Positions 9,071 through 18,836 of a stretch of DNA of 64,000 bases are shown piece after piece. The position numbers and the translations under genes are program-made. Below the pieces are notes generated by a model. The model was not told the DNA's origin and did not search any database. It saw nothing but the letters and a program-made list of their open reading frames with translations. The DNA is from Prolixibacteraceae bacterium. GTDB taxonomy: Bacteria; Bacteroidota; Bacteroidia; Bacteroidales; Prolixibacteraceae. How positions within the stretch are numbered: the first letter of the stretch is position 1; every line of letters begins with the position of its first letter. The stretch covers positions 1 to 64,000 of the forward strand of contig JABGRN010000008.1 of the NCBI GenBank assembly GCA_018648265.1, read 5' to 3'.

Positions 9071-12000
9071 CTAATTAATTCTATATGTGATATCTAATTG
9101 TTCTTCAAATAAATTTAATAAACTATCGGTAAGATTGATTTTTGAATTCCTCGAAAACATTTTTAATTGCCTGTTATTCTCCCAATCGTAAATATTAAAT
9201 TTCAACAAAGTGTTCCCTTTATTGTTTAAGGTTAATTTTTCAAATTCTCCAATAATTTTCTCGTTTACTTTATTTAGGGGGAGGTTTATAGTTATACTTT
9301 TAATATAATTTTTCCTTACTTCGGAAAGCAATTCAATTTGTGAAATTTTAAATTCATAATACTCGCTGTTGTACCTTTGCCTCACCGATCCTTTTACCAT
9401 TACAAATAATCCTGATTTGCAGTATTTGTGGAAGTTTACATAGTCTTGCCCAAAAAAGAAAAACTCGTTAGAATCAGAATAATCCGAGAGGGTTAATGTA
9501 CTGAATGGGTTTCCGTTTTTTGAAGTAGCTTCCCTGACTGCCGTAACCATTCCACCAAATGTGAATTCTTTGTTTTTGTATTTTTCGATATCGTTGTTCA
9601 GGTCTTTTAACGAAATGTCCCTGGAACAGAAATTTTCAATCTCCAGTTTATAGTCGTCAAGTGGATGCGAGGTAAGATAAATCCCGATTAGGTTTTTTTC
9701 TTTTTCAAGAAAAATTAGTTTTGGCCACTCATCAACTTGTGGGATATCAGGTTTTTTAATTACCGCATCGCTTTCGAAGCTGCCAAACAGGCTTTGTTGC
9801 ATGCTTTGGCTTTCATTTTGAATTTTGTTCCCGTACCGTAATAATTTTTCAATAAAAGTTGTTTTATCGTTTTCATCGTTGCCGACAAAAAAACTGCTCC
9901 GTTTAATCTTGTTTAAATTGTCGAACCCACCTGCCATTGCCATTGCTTCAAGGTTCTTTTTATTTACGGTTTGCAGGTTGACATTTTCTACAAAATCGTA
10001 AATGGTTTTGAATTCACCATTTTTATCGCGGGCAGTAATAATATCTTGTGCAGCATTGGCACCAACCCCTTTTATGGCACCCATCCCAAACCGGATATCG
10101 CTCTTTTTGTTGGCCGTAAATTTAATAAAACTCTCGTTAACATCGGGTCCTAAAACATTAAGTTTCATTCTTTTACATTCGGTCATCAATTTTGTAATGT
10201 CGGTAATATTATTTAGGTTGCGGCTGAGGTTGGCGGCCATAAATTCAGCAGGGAAATTTGCTTTCAGATAACCTGTTTGGTAGGCAATGTACGCGTAACA
10301 AACAGAATGCGATTTGTTAAAAGCATATTCTGCAAATGCTTCCCAATCTTTCCAAATTTTTTCAATTACGACTTCAGGTTTTTTCCCGGTGAGGGTGCAT
10401 TCGTCGATAAATTGAAAATTTGCTTTGCACCCGTCAACAAATTTGACTTTCAATTTATCCATTACCGAAATTATCTTTTTCCCCATTGCTTTTCTTAAAG
10501 TGTCAGAATCGCCGCGTGTAAAATTGGCCAGCAACCTCGAAAGCAACATTACCTGTTCCTGGAAAACGGTAATACCATAAGTTTCATTTAAGTATTTTTC
10601 CATCATTGGGAGATCGTAATCCACTTTTTGACGGCCATGTTTCCGGGCAATATAATCGGGGATATATTTCATTGGTCCGGGGCGATAAAGTGCATTCATT
10701 GCAACAAGATCCTCAAAACGGTTTGGTTTCAGATCTCGCAGGTGTTTTTTCATCCCTTCCGATTCAAATTGGAAAATTGCGGTACTCTCACCATGGCTAA
10801 ACAGCCCGTAGGTTTTTTCGTCTTCCCATGGAATATTGTCGATATCGAGATTAATTCCTTTCGAAAGTTTTATATTTTCCAGGGTTTCTTTAATAATCGA
10901 GAGGGTTTTTAATCCGAGGAAATCCATTTTTAGCAAACCAATATTTTCTACGTACCGGCCATCGTATTGCGTTACCAAAAGATTACCCCCATCTTTTGTT
11001 GGCATTAACGGAATGTGGTTGGTTAAGGGGTCGCGGCTAATCAGTATACCACAGGCATGTACCCCGGAATGCCGAATTGAACCTTCGAGTGTTTCGGCAA
11101 GTTTTAGGGTTTTTACTATAAGTGGATTTCCCGATTTTTTTTCTTTTTTTAAATCAGCACTTTCTTTAAATGCCTTTTCGAATGTCATTTTTGGTGTTTC
11201 GGGCACCAGCTTTGCCAATCGGTCGGCTTCGGGTAGAGGTAGTTTAAGGACTCTTGCAACATCACGAATGGCCATTTTTGTTGCCAATGTCCCAAATGTG
11301 CAAATATGGGCTACTTTTTCTTTCCCGTACTTTTTGGTTACATAATCGAGAACTAACTGTCGGCCATCGTCGTCAAAATCAATATCGACATCTGGTAACG
11401 AAATACGGTCGGGATTTAGGAACCGTTCAAAAAGGAGATTGTATTTAATAGGATCGATATTGGTTATCCCTGTGGAATATGAAACTGCTGCACCAGCTGC
11501 GGATCCACGTCCCGGGCCAACTAAAACTCCCATTTTCCGGGCTTCGTTAATAAAATCCTGTGTAATTAGGAAGTACCCGGGATATCCCATCTGTTTAATT
11601 GTATCGAGTTCAAAATCCAAAAGTTTGGTAACATCCTCCGGCAACGGTTTTCCATATCTCTTTTCGGCACCTAAAAAAGTTAAATGTCTTAGGTAAGCGG
11701 CTTCCAGTTTTATTCTCAGTACTTTGTGATAACCTCCCAACCTTTCAAACGATTCGATCCCAAATTCGTCGATTAATTTTTCTTTTGGAAATTTTAGTTC
11801 AAAATCTTTTTCTGCCCCAAATTCTTCGGGAATGGGAAAGACCGGCATTACAGGAGCTTCGTCCAATTCATAATTCTCAACTTTTTCAGCAATTTCGTTA
11901 GTATTTGCCAATGCTTCAGGAACATCTTTAAATAACTCGTTCATCTCGCTGTGGGTTTTAAACCACTCTTGTTTGGTATATCGCATCCGGTTCGGATCGT

Positions 12001-12718
12001 CTAAATCTTTTCCGGTGTTCAAACAAATTAAAAGATCGTGGGCATCGGCATCCTCAGCATTGGTAAAATGAACATCGTTGCTGGCAATTACTTTAACGCT
12101 GTATTTTTTTGCCAATTGCAGGATGAGTTTGTTTACTTTTACTTGCTGGTCGTACACTTCAATGCGTTGTTGGGCAAATTCAGAAGGATGCCGTTGAAGT
12201 TCGAGATAATAGTCGTCGCCAAAAATACTCTTATACCATTGAATTGATTCTTCGGCTCTGTTAAGTTGATTGTTCATGAGTAAATTTGGTACCTCGCCCC
12301 CAAGGCAGGCTGAAGTAGCAATTAATCCTTCGCTGTGTTTTATAAGCAAATCTTTGTCGATTCGGGGTTTGTAATAAAAACCTTCGCTGCTTGCAATTGA
12401 AATCAGCTTAATCAGGTTTTTATATCCGGTTTTGTTTTTTGCAAGTAAAATGAGGTGATATCCCGAACGGTCAATTTTATCTTTTTTGTCATAAATTGTC
12501 CGTGAAGCCACATAAGTTTCGCAACCAAGAATTGGTTTTATCCCTGACTTTTTACATTTAGCATGAAATTCTTTAATCCCAAACATACTTCCATGATCGG
12601 TAAGGGCCAGGGCTTTCATGCCATCCTTTTTTGCCTTGATAACAAGGGCTTCAACACTGGCAGCACCATCTAATATTGAGTATTGTGAGTGTACGTGTAA
12701 ATGGGTAAATGGAATCAT
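9071..12718 (-). CDS. dnaE: DNA polymerase III alpha subunit
   Basis: A 1215-residue replicative polymerase of the DnaE1 type. The N-terminal PHP domain begins with FTHLHVHSQYS, where metal-site histidines are retained. The polymerase core carries the GPGRGSAAG motif and the PDVDIDFDD catalytic aspartate cluster (about residues 435-445). A helix-hairpin-helix region (GMGAIKGVGANAA) and a C-terminal OB-fold region (about 1000-1110) follow. The length is usual for Bacteroidota. It is the chain-elongating catalytic subunit of the holoenzyme at the replication fork. It lies upstream of trxA on the same strand, an arrangement also seen in relatives. Confidence 0.97.
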   Translation of the reverse strand: MIPFTHLHVHSQYSILDGAASVEALVIKAKKDGMKALALTDHGSMFGIKEFHAKCKKSGIKPILGCETYVASRTIYDKKDKIDRSGYHLILLAKNKTGYKNLIKLISIASSEGFYYKPRIDKDLLIKHSEGLIATSACLGGEVPNLLMNNQLNRAEESIQWYKSIFGDDYYLELQRHPSEFAQQRIEVYDQQVKVNKLILQLAKKYSVKVIASNDVHFTNAEDADAHDLLICLNTGKDLDDPNRMRYTKQEWFKTHSEMNELFKDVPEALANTNEIAEKVENYELDEAPVMPVFPIPEEFGAEKDFELKFPKEKLIDEFGIESFERLGGYHKVLRIKLEAAYLRHLTFLGAEKRYGKPLPEDVTKLLDFELDTIKQMGYPGYFLITQDFINEARKMGVLVGPGRGSAAGAAVSYSTGITNIDPIKYNLLFERFLNPDRISLPDVDIDFDDDGRQLVLDYVTKKYGKEKVAHICTFGTLATKMAIRDVARVLKLPLPEADRLAKLVPETPKMTFEKAFKESADLKKEKKSGNPLIVKTLKLAETLEGSIRHSGVHACGILISRDPLTNHIPLMPTKDGGNLLVTQYDGRYVENIGLLKMDFLGLKTLSIIKETLENIKLSKGINLDIDNIPWEDEKTYGLFSHGESTAIFQFESEGMKKHLRDLKPNRFEDLVAMNALYRPGPMKYIPDYIARKHGRQKVDYDLPMMEKYLNETYGITVFQEQVMLLSRLLANFTRGDSDTLRKAMGKKIISVMDKLKVKFVDGCKANFQFIDECTLTGKKPEVVIEKIWKDWEAFAEYAFNKSHSVCYAYIAYQTGYLKANFPAEFMAANLSRNLNNITDITKLMTECKRMKLNVLGPDVNESFIKFTANKKSDIRFGMGAIKGVGANAAQDIITARDKNGEFKTIYDFVENVNLQTVNKKNLEAMAMAGGFDNLNKIKRSSFFVGNDENDKTTFIEKLLRYGNKIQNESQSMQQSLFGSFESDAVIKKPDIPQVDEWPKLIFLEKEKNLIGIYLTSHPLDDYKLEIENFCSRDISLKDLNNDIEKYKNKEFTFGGMVTAVREATSKNGNPFSTLTLSDYSDSNEFFFFGQDYVNFHKYCKSGLFVMVKGSVRQRYNSEYYEFKISQIELLSEVRKNYIKSITINLPLNKVNEKIIGEFEKLTLNNKGNTLLKFNIYDWENNRQLKMFSRNSKINLTDSLLNLFEEQLDITYRIN

Positions 12719-12856
12719 TTTTCAACAGCTTTTCGTTAATCCTTCAACACCTAAACAATTGCGTAAAGGTACTTATTTTGAAAAGTTGAAAATGCTTTGT
12801 TGATAAAAAGTGAATTAAAAAACAGGAGTTAAAAAAGCAAGATCAGCACAGCTTCA

Positions 12857-13252
12857 TTATTCGATATTGTTTGAAATGAGTTCGCTAATCTTTTTAAATT
12901 CTTCTGGGGTGAACTTTATTTTTTTTGAGAAATTGAGCAAATCTGCTTCGTTTTGCATGGGCACCAAATGAATGTGAGCGTGAGGAACATCAAGCCCCAA
13001 AACTAAAACCCCAACTTTTTCGCATGGGAAGGCTTTTTTTAACCCGACAGCTATTTTTTTTGCAAATAACTGCAATCCTGTGTAAAGTTCATCATCCAGA
13101 TCGAAAAGGTAATCAACTTCCTTTTTGGGAATAACCAATGTGTGTCCCTTTGCTACCGGGAAAATATCAAGGAAAGCCAGGTAATCTTCATCTTCAGCTA
13201 CTTTGTATGCGGGAATTTCGCCATTTACTATTTTGCTAAAAATGCCTGCCAT
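12857..13252 (-). CDS. HIT-family nucleotide hydrolase
   Basis: A 131-residue protein with the histidine-triad motif HAHIHLVP (His91, His93, His95) near the middle of the domain and the N-terminal FSKIVNGEIPA signature of Hint-type proteins. Family members hydrolyse purine nucleoside phosphoramidates or AMP-lysine adducts in the cytoplasm. The true substrate cannot be read from sequence. Three bases separate it from the greA stop codon, so the two are surely co-transcribed. Confidence 0.9.
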   Translation of the reverse strand: MAGIFSKIVNGEIPAYKVAEDEDYLAFLDIFPVAKGHTLVIPKKEVDYLFDLDDELYTGLQLFAKKIAVGLKKAFPCEKVGVLVLGLDVPHAHIHLVPMQNEADLLNFSKKIKFTPEEFKKISELISNNIE

Positions 13253-13255
13253 TTT

Positions 13256-13729
13256 TTAGATTGAAATTTCAATAATTTCCAATGAAATAACTCCCGAAGG
13301 AATTTTAATTTCGACTACGTCGCCCACCTTTTTACCCATTAATCCCTTTGCAATTGGCGTGTCAACCGAAATTTTCCCCTGTTTTAGGTTTGCTTCACTT
13401 TCGGGAACCAATGTATATTGCATGTTTGTATTGGTTTTTTTATTCTTAATAGTTATTTTATTAAGAATCTGAACTTTTGATGTATTAATTTTCGATTCAT
13501 CTAAAATTCGTGCATTTGCAATTTTAGATTGAATCACAGCTATTTTTGCTTCCAACATTCCTTGCGCATCTTTTGCTGCATCGTACTCTGCATTTTCAGA
13601 AATATCGCCTTTTTCTATGGCTTCGCCAATTTGTTTTGAAATAGCCGGACGTTCAACATTCATTAATTGCTCAAGCTTTTTTTTAAGCTTTGTAAGTCCT
13701 TCTTGTGTTAAATATGTTACCTGGGACAT
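13256..13729 (-). CDS. greA: Transcription elongation factor GreA
   Basis: A 157-residue GreA: an N-terminal coiled coil (about 1-75) with the acidic ENAEYDAAKDAQ tip, followed by the FKBP-like C-terminal domain. It stimulates cleavage of backtracked RNA in stalled RNA polymerase through the acidic residues at the coiled-coil tip, which are present. The start is backed by an unusually good Shine-Dalgarno, AAGGAGG, six bases before the ATG. It is the first gene of a greA-HIT pair. Confidence 0.96.
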   Translation of the reverse strand: MSQVTYLTQEGLTKLKKKLEQLMNVERPAISKQIGEAIEKGDISENAEYDAAKDAQGMLEAKIAVIQSKIANARILDESKINTSKVQILNKITIKNKKTNTNMQYTLVPESEANLKQGKISVDTPIAKGLMGKKVGDVVEIKIPSGVISLEIIEISI

Positions 13730-13736
13730 TTTTAAT

Positions 13737-13743
13737 CCTCCTT
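13737..13743 (-). promoter_or_regulatory. Strong Shine-Dalgarno of greA
   Basis: AAGGAGG is a perfect anti-16S complement just upstream of the greA ATG. It is noted because most genes in this window, as in Bacteroidota generally, lack a clear Shine-Dalgarno. Confidence 0.7.
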
Positions 13744-13761
13744 GTTATCTGTTACCGTATA

Positions 13762-13801
13762 AAAAAAACAGAAAGAATTCCAGAACAGCGGAACTCTTTC
13801 T
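13762..13801 (-). terminator. Intrinsic terminator upstream of greA
   Basis: On the minus strand AGAAAGAGTTCC pairs with GGAATTCTTTCT (12 bp, one mismatch) over an 8-base loop, with GTTTTTTTT directly after. It would end transcripts of the small membrane protein gene at 13880-14263 before greA. An attenuator in the greA leader is the alternative. Confidence 0.65.
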
Positions 13802-13879
13802 TCTGCAAAATTATATAATTTCTTGATATTTAAAATATTCTTGCTTAAAAAATATTCAGAATGAACGTTTTAAGCGTTG

Positions 13880-14263
13880 CTAAGTATATTTTCGATTTAA
13901 TATTTCACTGTATATTACAGCTTTTCGTAATGAAAATTTTTCTTTTGTTTTTATTTCTTTTATTTCTTCTTTTTTTCTTTTGTTTTTCTCACTGCCAAAA
14001 ACTGATTTTGGTTCATTATTTACTGTAAGCTGATAATCCGGGTTTTCTCCTTGAAAACCGGGTTCTGTTGCTAATTCTTCATTTGGTGTATATCCGGGTT
14101 CTTGCTCTTGATAATCGGCTTCTTCTTTAAGTAAATCCCAAAAACCTGGGGGCTTTTTTTGTTGATCGGGATTTTGTGGCAATGGTTTTTTCTTTTTAAT
14201 TTGCCCAAGAGTACCCACCACTACAAAAATTAAGGTTATAATTATGACTACAAGATCATCCAT
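13880..14263 (-). CDS. Small membrane-anchored protein, function unknown
   Basis: A 127-residue protein with one N-terminal transmembrane helix (about 4-20), a KKKK stop-transfer stretch, a long polar and acidic middle rich in Pro, Glu and Gln, and a conserved-looking C-terminus (LRKAVIYSEILNRKY). I recognise this ending from uncharacterised Bacteroidota proteins of similar size, but no function is known. It is a single-gene unit with its own terminator. Confidence 0.6.
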   Translation of the reverse strand: MDDLVVIIITLIFVVVGTLGQIKKKKPLPQNPDQQKKPPGFWDLLKEEADYQEQEPGYTPNEELATEPGFQGENPDYQLTVNNEPKSVFGSEKNKRKKEEIKEIKTKEKFSLRKAVIYSEILNRKYT

Positions 14264-14328
14264 AATTTCTTTTCGATTAAATTCGCAATAAATATAGTGT
14301 TTTTAAAGTTTTAGTAAAAATAGGAAAA

Positions 14329-14877
14329 ATGAATCAGTTGGTTTTGAAAAATGGGAAGAATTTCAATTCATTTTCAATAAAATTTTTAAGTTTATTTTCT
14401 GGCTTGTCCCGATCAAACGGGAGAACTTGTTTTGGCAGTCATTTTTTCGGATTGAAGAAAGCTAAAATAGTTCGTTTCATATTATTTTTTTCGATATTTC
14501 TTTTCTCTGTTTCGTGTGATGATAACCTTAATTCGGTTATCCCAAATGTCCCGGTTTCGTTTACTGTTAATTTGAATATTGTGAACGATTTGGGCATTCC
14601 TGGAAATTCTGTGTTTTTCCCCAATGTTGGTTTTGGGGGAGTTATTGTTTATTGCGAATTACCTGGTTCATATTACGCCTTCGATGCCACCTGTACCTAC
14701 GAAATAAGTACTTCGTGCCGAATTGTAAACGAAGGGGTTTTGGGAACTTGCCCATGTTGCGAATCGCAGTTTATTCTAATTAGCGGTGCTTATCCCTCAA
14801 GAGGTCCGGCGGTATTACCATTAAAACAGTACAATGTATCGGTAATAAACGAATTTACTTTACGTGTGTACAATTAA
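14329..14877 (+). CDS. Rieske-like lipoprotein with substituted cluster ligands
   Basis: A 182-residue product whose segment 43-63 is a lipoprotein signal (hydrophobic stretch ending SVSC, lipidated Cys63). A TTG at 14452 just before this signal may be the real start. The mature part resembles a small Rieske fold: a C-T-Y box at 122-124, a CPCC box at 141-144 followed by ES-F, then a GP.VLPL..Y.V strand. Canonical Rieske proteins have C-x-H and C-x-x-H; here the histidines are replaced by Tyr and Cys, and an extra Cys130 lies between the boxes. It could bind a four-Cys [2Fe-2S] cluster or zinc, or hold disulfides. It probably sits in the periplasm or inner leaflet of the outer membrane. Confidence 0.6.
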   Translation: MNQLVLKNGKNFNSFSIKFLSLFSGLSRSNGRTCFGSHFFGLKKAKIVRFILFFSIFLFSVSCDDNLNSVIPNVPVSFTVNLNIVNDLGIPGNSVFFPNVGFGGVIVYCELPGSYYAFDATCTYEISTSCRIVNEGVLGTCPCCESQFILISGAYPSRGPAVLPLKQYNVSVINEFTLRVYN

Positions 14878-14910
14878 AAAAATGGGCTTCGTTTGCTTCG
14901 AACCCCATTT
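14873..14910 (-). terminator. Terminator of ahcY (possibly bidirectional)
   Basis: A 12-bp stem (AAATGGGCTTCG with CGAACCCCATTT, one mismatch) lies between the converging lipoprotein and ahcY genes. On the minus strand it is followed by a seven-T run. The plus-strand side has only a short T stretch, so it acts mainly for ahcY. Confidence 0.7.
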
Positions 14911-14941
14911 CCTATATATAATGTTTAAACAGTGTCTTACA

Positions 14942-16360
14942 TTAATATCTGTAATGCTCTGGTTTAAACGGACCTTCTTTTGAAACTCCAAGATAACTGG
15001 CTTGCTCATCGGAAAGTGTTGTTAATTTAACTCCCAATTGAGCTAAATGTAAACGAGCTACTTCTTCATCCAATTTCTTGGACAATGTAAAAACACCAAT
15101 TTCATAATTGTTTTCCCACAAATCGATTTGTGCAAGCGATTGGTTTGTAAACGAGTTGCTCATTACAAATGACGGATGGCCAGTTGCACAACCTAAATTT
15201 ACCAAACGGCCCTCGGCAAGCAAGAATATGCAATGCCCATCTTTATAAATATATTTATCAACCTGAGGTTTAATATTTAGTTTTTCAATACCAGCCCATT
15301 TTTCCAATTGTGCAACCTGGATTTCATTGTCGAAATGGCCAATGTTACAAACAATTGCCTGATCTTTCATTTTCGACATGTGTTCTGCTGTAATTACATC
15401 TTTGTTCCCGGTTGTTGTTACGAAAATATTTCCTTCGTTTAATGCTTCTTCCATGGTTTTTACTTCAAATCCTTCCATGGCTGCCTGCAAAGCACAAATT
15501 GGGTCAATTTCAGTAACGATTACACGAGAACCATAACTGCGCATCGAGCTTGCACAACCTTTTCCAACATCACCGTAACCTGCAACTACAACAACTTTTC
15601 CTGCAATCATAACGTCGGTTGCCCTTTTAATACCATCGGCTAATGATTCCCGACAACCATACAAATTATCGAATTTCGATTTTGTTACCGAATCGTTTAC
15701 ATTAATTGCCGGGAAAAGCAATTTGCCTTCATCTTTCATTTGGTACAGACGATGAACACCGGTTGTGGTTTCTTCTGAAACCCCTTTTAAATTGGCAGCA
15801 ACTTTTTGCCAGCGCGAAGGAGTTTCGCCCCAAATTTCTTTTAATATTTTATTGAGTTCAATTTCGTCTTCTCCTTCTGACTCAACATCTAAAATTGAAG
15901 GATCTTTTTCAGCATCGTAACCACGGTGGACCATTAATGTTGCATCGCCCCCATCGTCAACAATCAGGTTTGGTCCAAGGCCATTTCCAAAATTAAGGGC
16001 CTGGTCGGTACACCACCAGTATTCTTTTAAAGTTTCGCCTTTCCATGCAAATACCGGAATCCCTGTTTTTGCGATTGCGGCAGCAGCGTGGTCTTGTGTA
16101 GAAAAAATATTGCAACTTGCCCAGCGCACATCTGCGCCCAGCTCGACCAGAGTTTCAATTAAAACGGCAGTTTGAATGGTCATGTGCAGGCTCCCCATTA
16201 CACGTGCGCCTTTTAGGGGTTTTTGAGGGCCAAATTTTTTGCGGATCGACATTAATCCAGGCATCTCTTTTTCGGCGATATCAATTTCTTTCCTTCCGAA
16301 TTCAGCTAAATTTATATCAGCTACTTTGTAACTTAACTTTTGTTTTACGGCTATGGTCAT
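14942..16360 (-). CDS. ahcY: Adenosylhomocysteinase
   Basis: A 472-residue S-adenosylhomocysteine hydrolase that splits SAH into adenosine and homocysteine, removing the inhibitory product of methyltransferases. The long N-terminal catalytic domain carries the [15 protein letters not shown] segment. The NAD-binding Rossmann domain has [11 protein letters not shown] (about 260-270), and the C-terminus ends in KPEHYRY, with the conserved Lys and Tyr that reach the NAD of the neighbouring subunit. The length fits the family. It is followed by a strong terminator; recQ lies 100 bases upstream on the same strand. Confidence 0.97.
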   Translation of the reverse strand: MTIAVKQKLSYKVADINLAEFGRKEIDIAEKEMPGLMSIRKKFGPQKPLKGARVMGSLHMTIQTAVLIETLVELGADVRWASCNIFSTQDHAAAAIAKTGIPVFAWKGETLKEYWWCTDQALNFGNGLGPNLIVDDGGDATLMVHRGYDAEKDPSILDVESEGEDEIELNKILKEIWGETPSRWQKVAANLKGVSEETTTGVHRLYQMKDEGKLLFPAINVNDSVTKSKFDNLYGCRESLADGIKRATDVMIAGKVVVVAGYGDVGKGCASSMRSYGSRVIVTEIDPICALQAAMEGFEVKTMEEALNEGNIFVTTTGNKDVITAEHMSKMKDQAIVCNIGHFDNEIQVAQLEKWAGIEKLNIKPQVDKYIYKDGHCIFLLAEGRLVNLGCATGHPSFVMSNSFTNQSLAQIDLWENNYEIGVFTLSKKLDEEVARLHLAQLGVKLTTLSDEQASYLGVSKEGPFKPEHYRY

Positions 16361-16460
16361 TTCGTATTTACGATTTATTGTACGTTATAAAAAATTTTCG
16401 CAAAATTAATAAATTCTACATTAATAATTGGCAGTAATGCTTGAAAAGGATAGAGTAAAA

Positions 16461-18647
16461 TTAATTGCCCATATCGGATAAAAATTTTATTCTCATTAGG
16501 CGGATATCTTCCCCGGAATATTCATCTTCGCCGAGTTCTTCCAGTGCATGATCAATTGAATCGATTTCTGCTTCCCGGAAATAGTCAAAAATCTCTTCCT
16601 GGTGATCTTCGTCCAGGACATCATCGATATAATAATCGATATTTAGGCGGGTTCCTGAATTTACAATTGCTTCTACTTCTGTAATAATATCTTTAACTTC
16701 AACCCCTTTTGAGTCTGCAATGTCTTCAAACGAAATTTTACGGTCGATACTTTGAATGATAAAGACTTTCATTTTTGATTTGTTGGCTACAGTGCGGACA
16801 ACTAAATCTTCCGGTCTTTCAATTTCATTTTCCTCTACATATTTTTTAATCAAGGTAATAAATTCTTTTCCATACCTGCGCGCTTTCCCTTGGCCAACTC
16901 CCTGGATATTGTTAAGTTCTTCCAGTGAAATGGGGTACTGAATTGACATGTCGGCCAGCGATGGATCCTGAAAGATTACAAAAGGAGGTAGATTGTGTTT
17001 TTTGGCTATTTTTTTGCGAAGGTCTTTTAAAATTGCAAATAACTGGGGATCGCCACTGCTGGCTCCTGAAGGTGCGCCACCTGAACCTCCGGAATCGTCA
17101 TCCTCTTCATATTCATGGTTTTTCACCAGCATAAAACGAGTAGGGTTCTTTAAATAATCATGCCCTTTTTGTGTAATTTTAAGAAGTCCGTAATTTTCTA
17201 TGTCTTTTGTTAGCAATCCCGCTATCATCGATTGCCTGAAAACTGCATTCCAAAACCGTTCATCGTGGTCTTTCCCGGTGCCAAATGATATTACGGTGTC
17301 ATGTTTAAATGATTTTATGGCTGCCGTTTTATTCCCAATAAGGATATTGGCCACATGATCGGCTTTGTATTGTTCATTTACTTCCAAAATGGCTTTTAAC
17401 GCCCTGACAACTTCATCTTCGGCTTCTATCTGTTCTTTGGGGTTCAGGCAGTTGTCGCAATTTCCACAATTTTCGTGTCCATATCTTTCCCCAAAATAAT
17501 AAAGTAAAATTATACGTCGGCAAACGGCCGATTCGGCATAAGAAACTGTGTCGAGCAATAATTGTTTCCCAATTTCCTGTTCGGCCACGGGTTTACCGTG
17601 CATAAATTTTTCCAGTTTTTGGATATCCTTATAACTGTAAAATGTAATGCACTGTCCTTCACCGCCATCGCGACCTGAACGCCCCGTTTCCTGATAATAT
17701 CCTTCCAGGCTTTTGGGAATATCGTAGTGAATTACAAAACGAACATCGGGTTTGTCGATTCCCATACCAAATGCAATTGTTGCAATCATTACATCCACAT
17801 CTTCCATCAGGAATTTATCCTGGTTCCCCGATCGGGTAGCAGCATCCATTCCAGCGTGATATGGTAAAGCTTTTATTCCGTTAACCTGAAGTGCTTCGGC
17901 CAGTTCTTCTACTTTTTTTCGGCTCAGGCAATAAATAATCCCCGATTTACCTTCATTTTGTTTGATAAATTTAATGATCTGGGTTTCGGGTTTTATTTTT
18001 GGCCGTATTTCGTAATACAGGTTGGCGCGGTTAAATGATGCTTTAAAAACTTCAGCATCTAAAATCCCCAAATTTTTTTGAATATCGTGTTGAACTTTTG
18101 CTGTTGCAGTTGCCGTTAAGGCAATAATAGGAGACTTCCCTATTTCTTCTACAAGGGGTTTTATCCGGCGGTATTCCGGTCTGAAATCGTGCCCCCATTC
18201 GGAGATACAATGTGCTTCATCGATAGCATAGAAAGAGATCTTTACTTTTTTGAAAAATTCAATATTTTCCTCTTTTGTAAGCGATTCAGGAGCAACATAA
18301 AGCAGTTTTGTCTTTCCCAATAATACATCGTTTTTAACTTCCTGAATAGCTGTTTTCGATAATGATGAGTTTAAAAAATGTGCGACATTGTCTTCCTGGT
18401 GCATTCCACGAATAGAATCTACCTGGTTTTTCATTAATGCAATTAAGGGTGAAATAATAATTGCAGTGCCATCAAGAATAAGAGCGGGTAACTGATAAAT
18501 TAACGATTTACCGCCACCGGTTGGCATTAATACAAAAGTATTTTTTCCACTCAGCACATTCTTGACAGCTTCTTCCTGCTGGCCTTTAAAACGGTCGAAC
18601 CCAAAAAAGTTCTGTAAATGTTCTGTTAGTGTATATTTGTTATTCAT
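16461..18647 (-). CDS. recQ: ATP-dependent DNA helicase RecQ
   Basis: A 728-residue RecQ with motif 0 near FGFDRFKGQQEEA, Walker A MPTGGGKS (about 40-47), the DEAH box in DEAHCISEWGHDFRPEY, an RQC zinc-binding domain (C-x16-18-C-x2-C-x2-C, with CGNCDNC) and an HRDC domain (about 530-610). A low-complexity DDDSGGSGGAPSG linker separates the winged helix from HRDC, and an extra acidic C-terminal domain (about 630-728) is typical of Bacteroidota RecQ. It unwinds 3'-5' during recombinational repair. Confidence 0.96.
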   Translation of the reverse strand: MNNKYTLTEHLQNFFGFDRFKGQQEEAVKNVLSGKNTFVLMPTGGGKSLIYQLPALILDGTAIIISPLIALMKNQVDSIRGMHQEDNVAHFLNSSLSKTAIQEVKNDVLLGKTKLLYVAPESLTKEENIEFFKKVKISFYAIDEAHCISEWGHDFRPEYRRIKPLVEEIGKSPIIALTATATAKVQHDIQKNLGILDAEVFKASFNRANLYYEIRPKIKPETQIIKFIKQNEGKSGIIYCLSRKKVEELAEALQVNGIKALPYHAGMDAATRSGNQDKFLMEDVDVMIATIAFGMGIDKPDVRFVIHYDIPKSLEGYYQETGRSGRDGGEGQCITFYSYKDIQKLEKFMHGKPVAEQEIGKQLLLDTVSYAESAVCRRIILLYYFGERYGHENCGNCDNCLNPKEQIEAEDEVVRALKAILEVNEQYKADHVANILIGNKTAAIKSFKHDTVISFGTGKDHDERFWNAVFRQSMIAGLLTKDIENYGLLKITQKGHDYLKNPTRFMLVKNHEYEEDDDSGGSGGAPSGASSGDPQLFAILKDLRKKIAKKHNLPPFVIFQDPSLADMSIQYPISLEELNNIQGVGQGKARRYGKEFITLIKKYVEENEIERPEDLVVRTVANKSKMKVFIIQSIDRKISFEDIADSKGVEVKDIITEVEAIVNSGTRLNIDYYIDDVLDEDHQEEIFDYFREAEIDSIDHALEELGEDEYSGEDIRLMRIKFLSDMGN

Positions 18648-18836
18648 AAATATTCTGTTCCCAAACTTAATTTACCAATAATATAAATTCTAAATTATTA
18701 AAAGTACACAAATTGTCAAAGCAATTAATAATTTTTATGAATAAATAATTGTTTGGTTTAATAAATATGTTGCTCAGGAAACACTAACTATTAAGAAGTG
18801 TTTATATTTGTGGAGTTTTTTGAAAAATAAATTTTT

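Noticed and set aside
16361-16460. SAH riboswitch before ahcY
   Set aside because: The 100-base gap is AT-rich and shows none of the conserved paired elements expected of that riboswitch.
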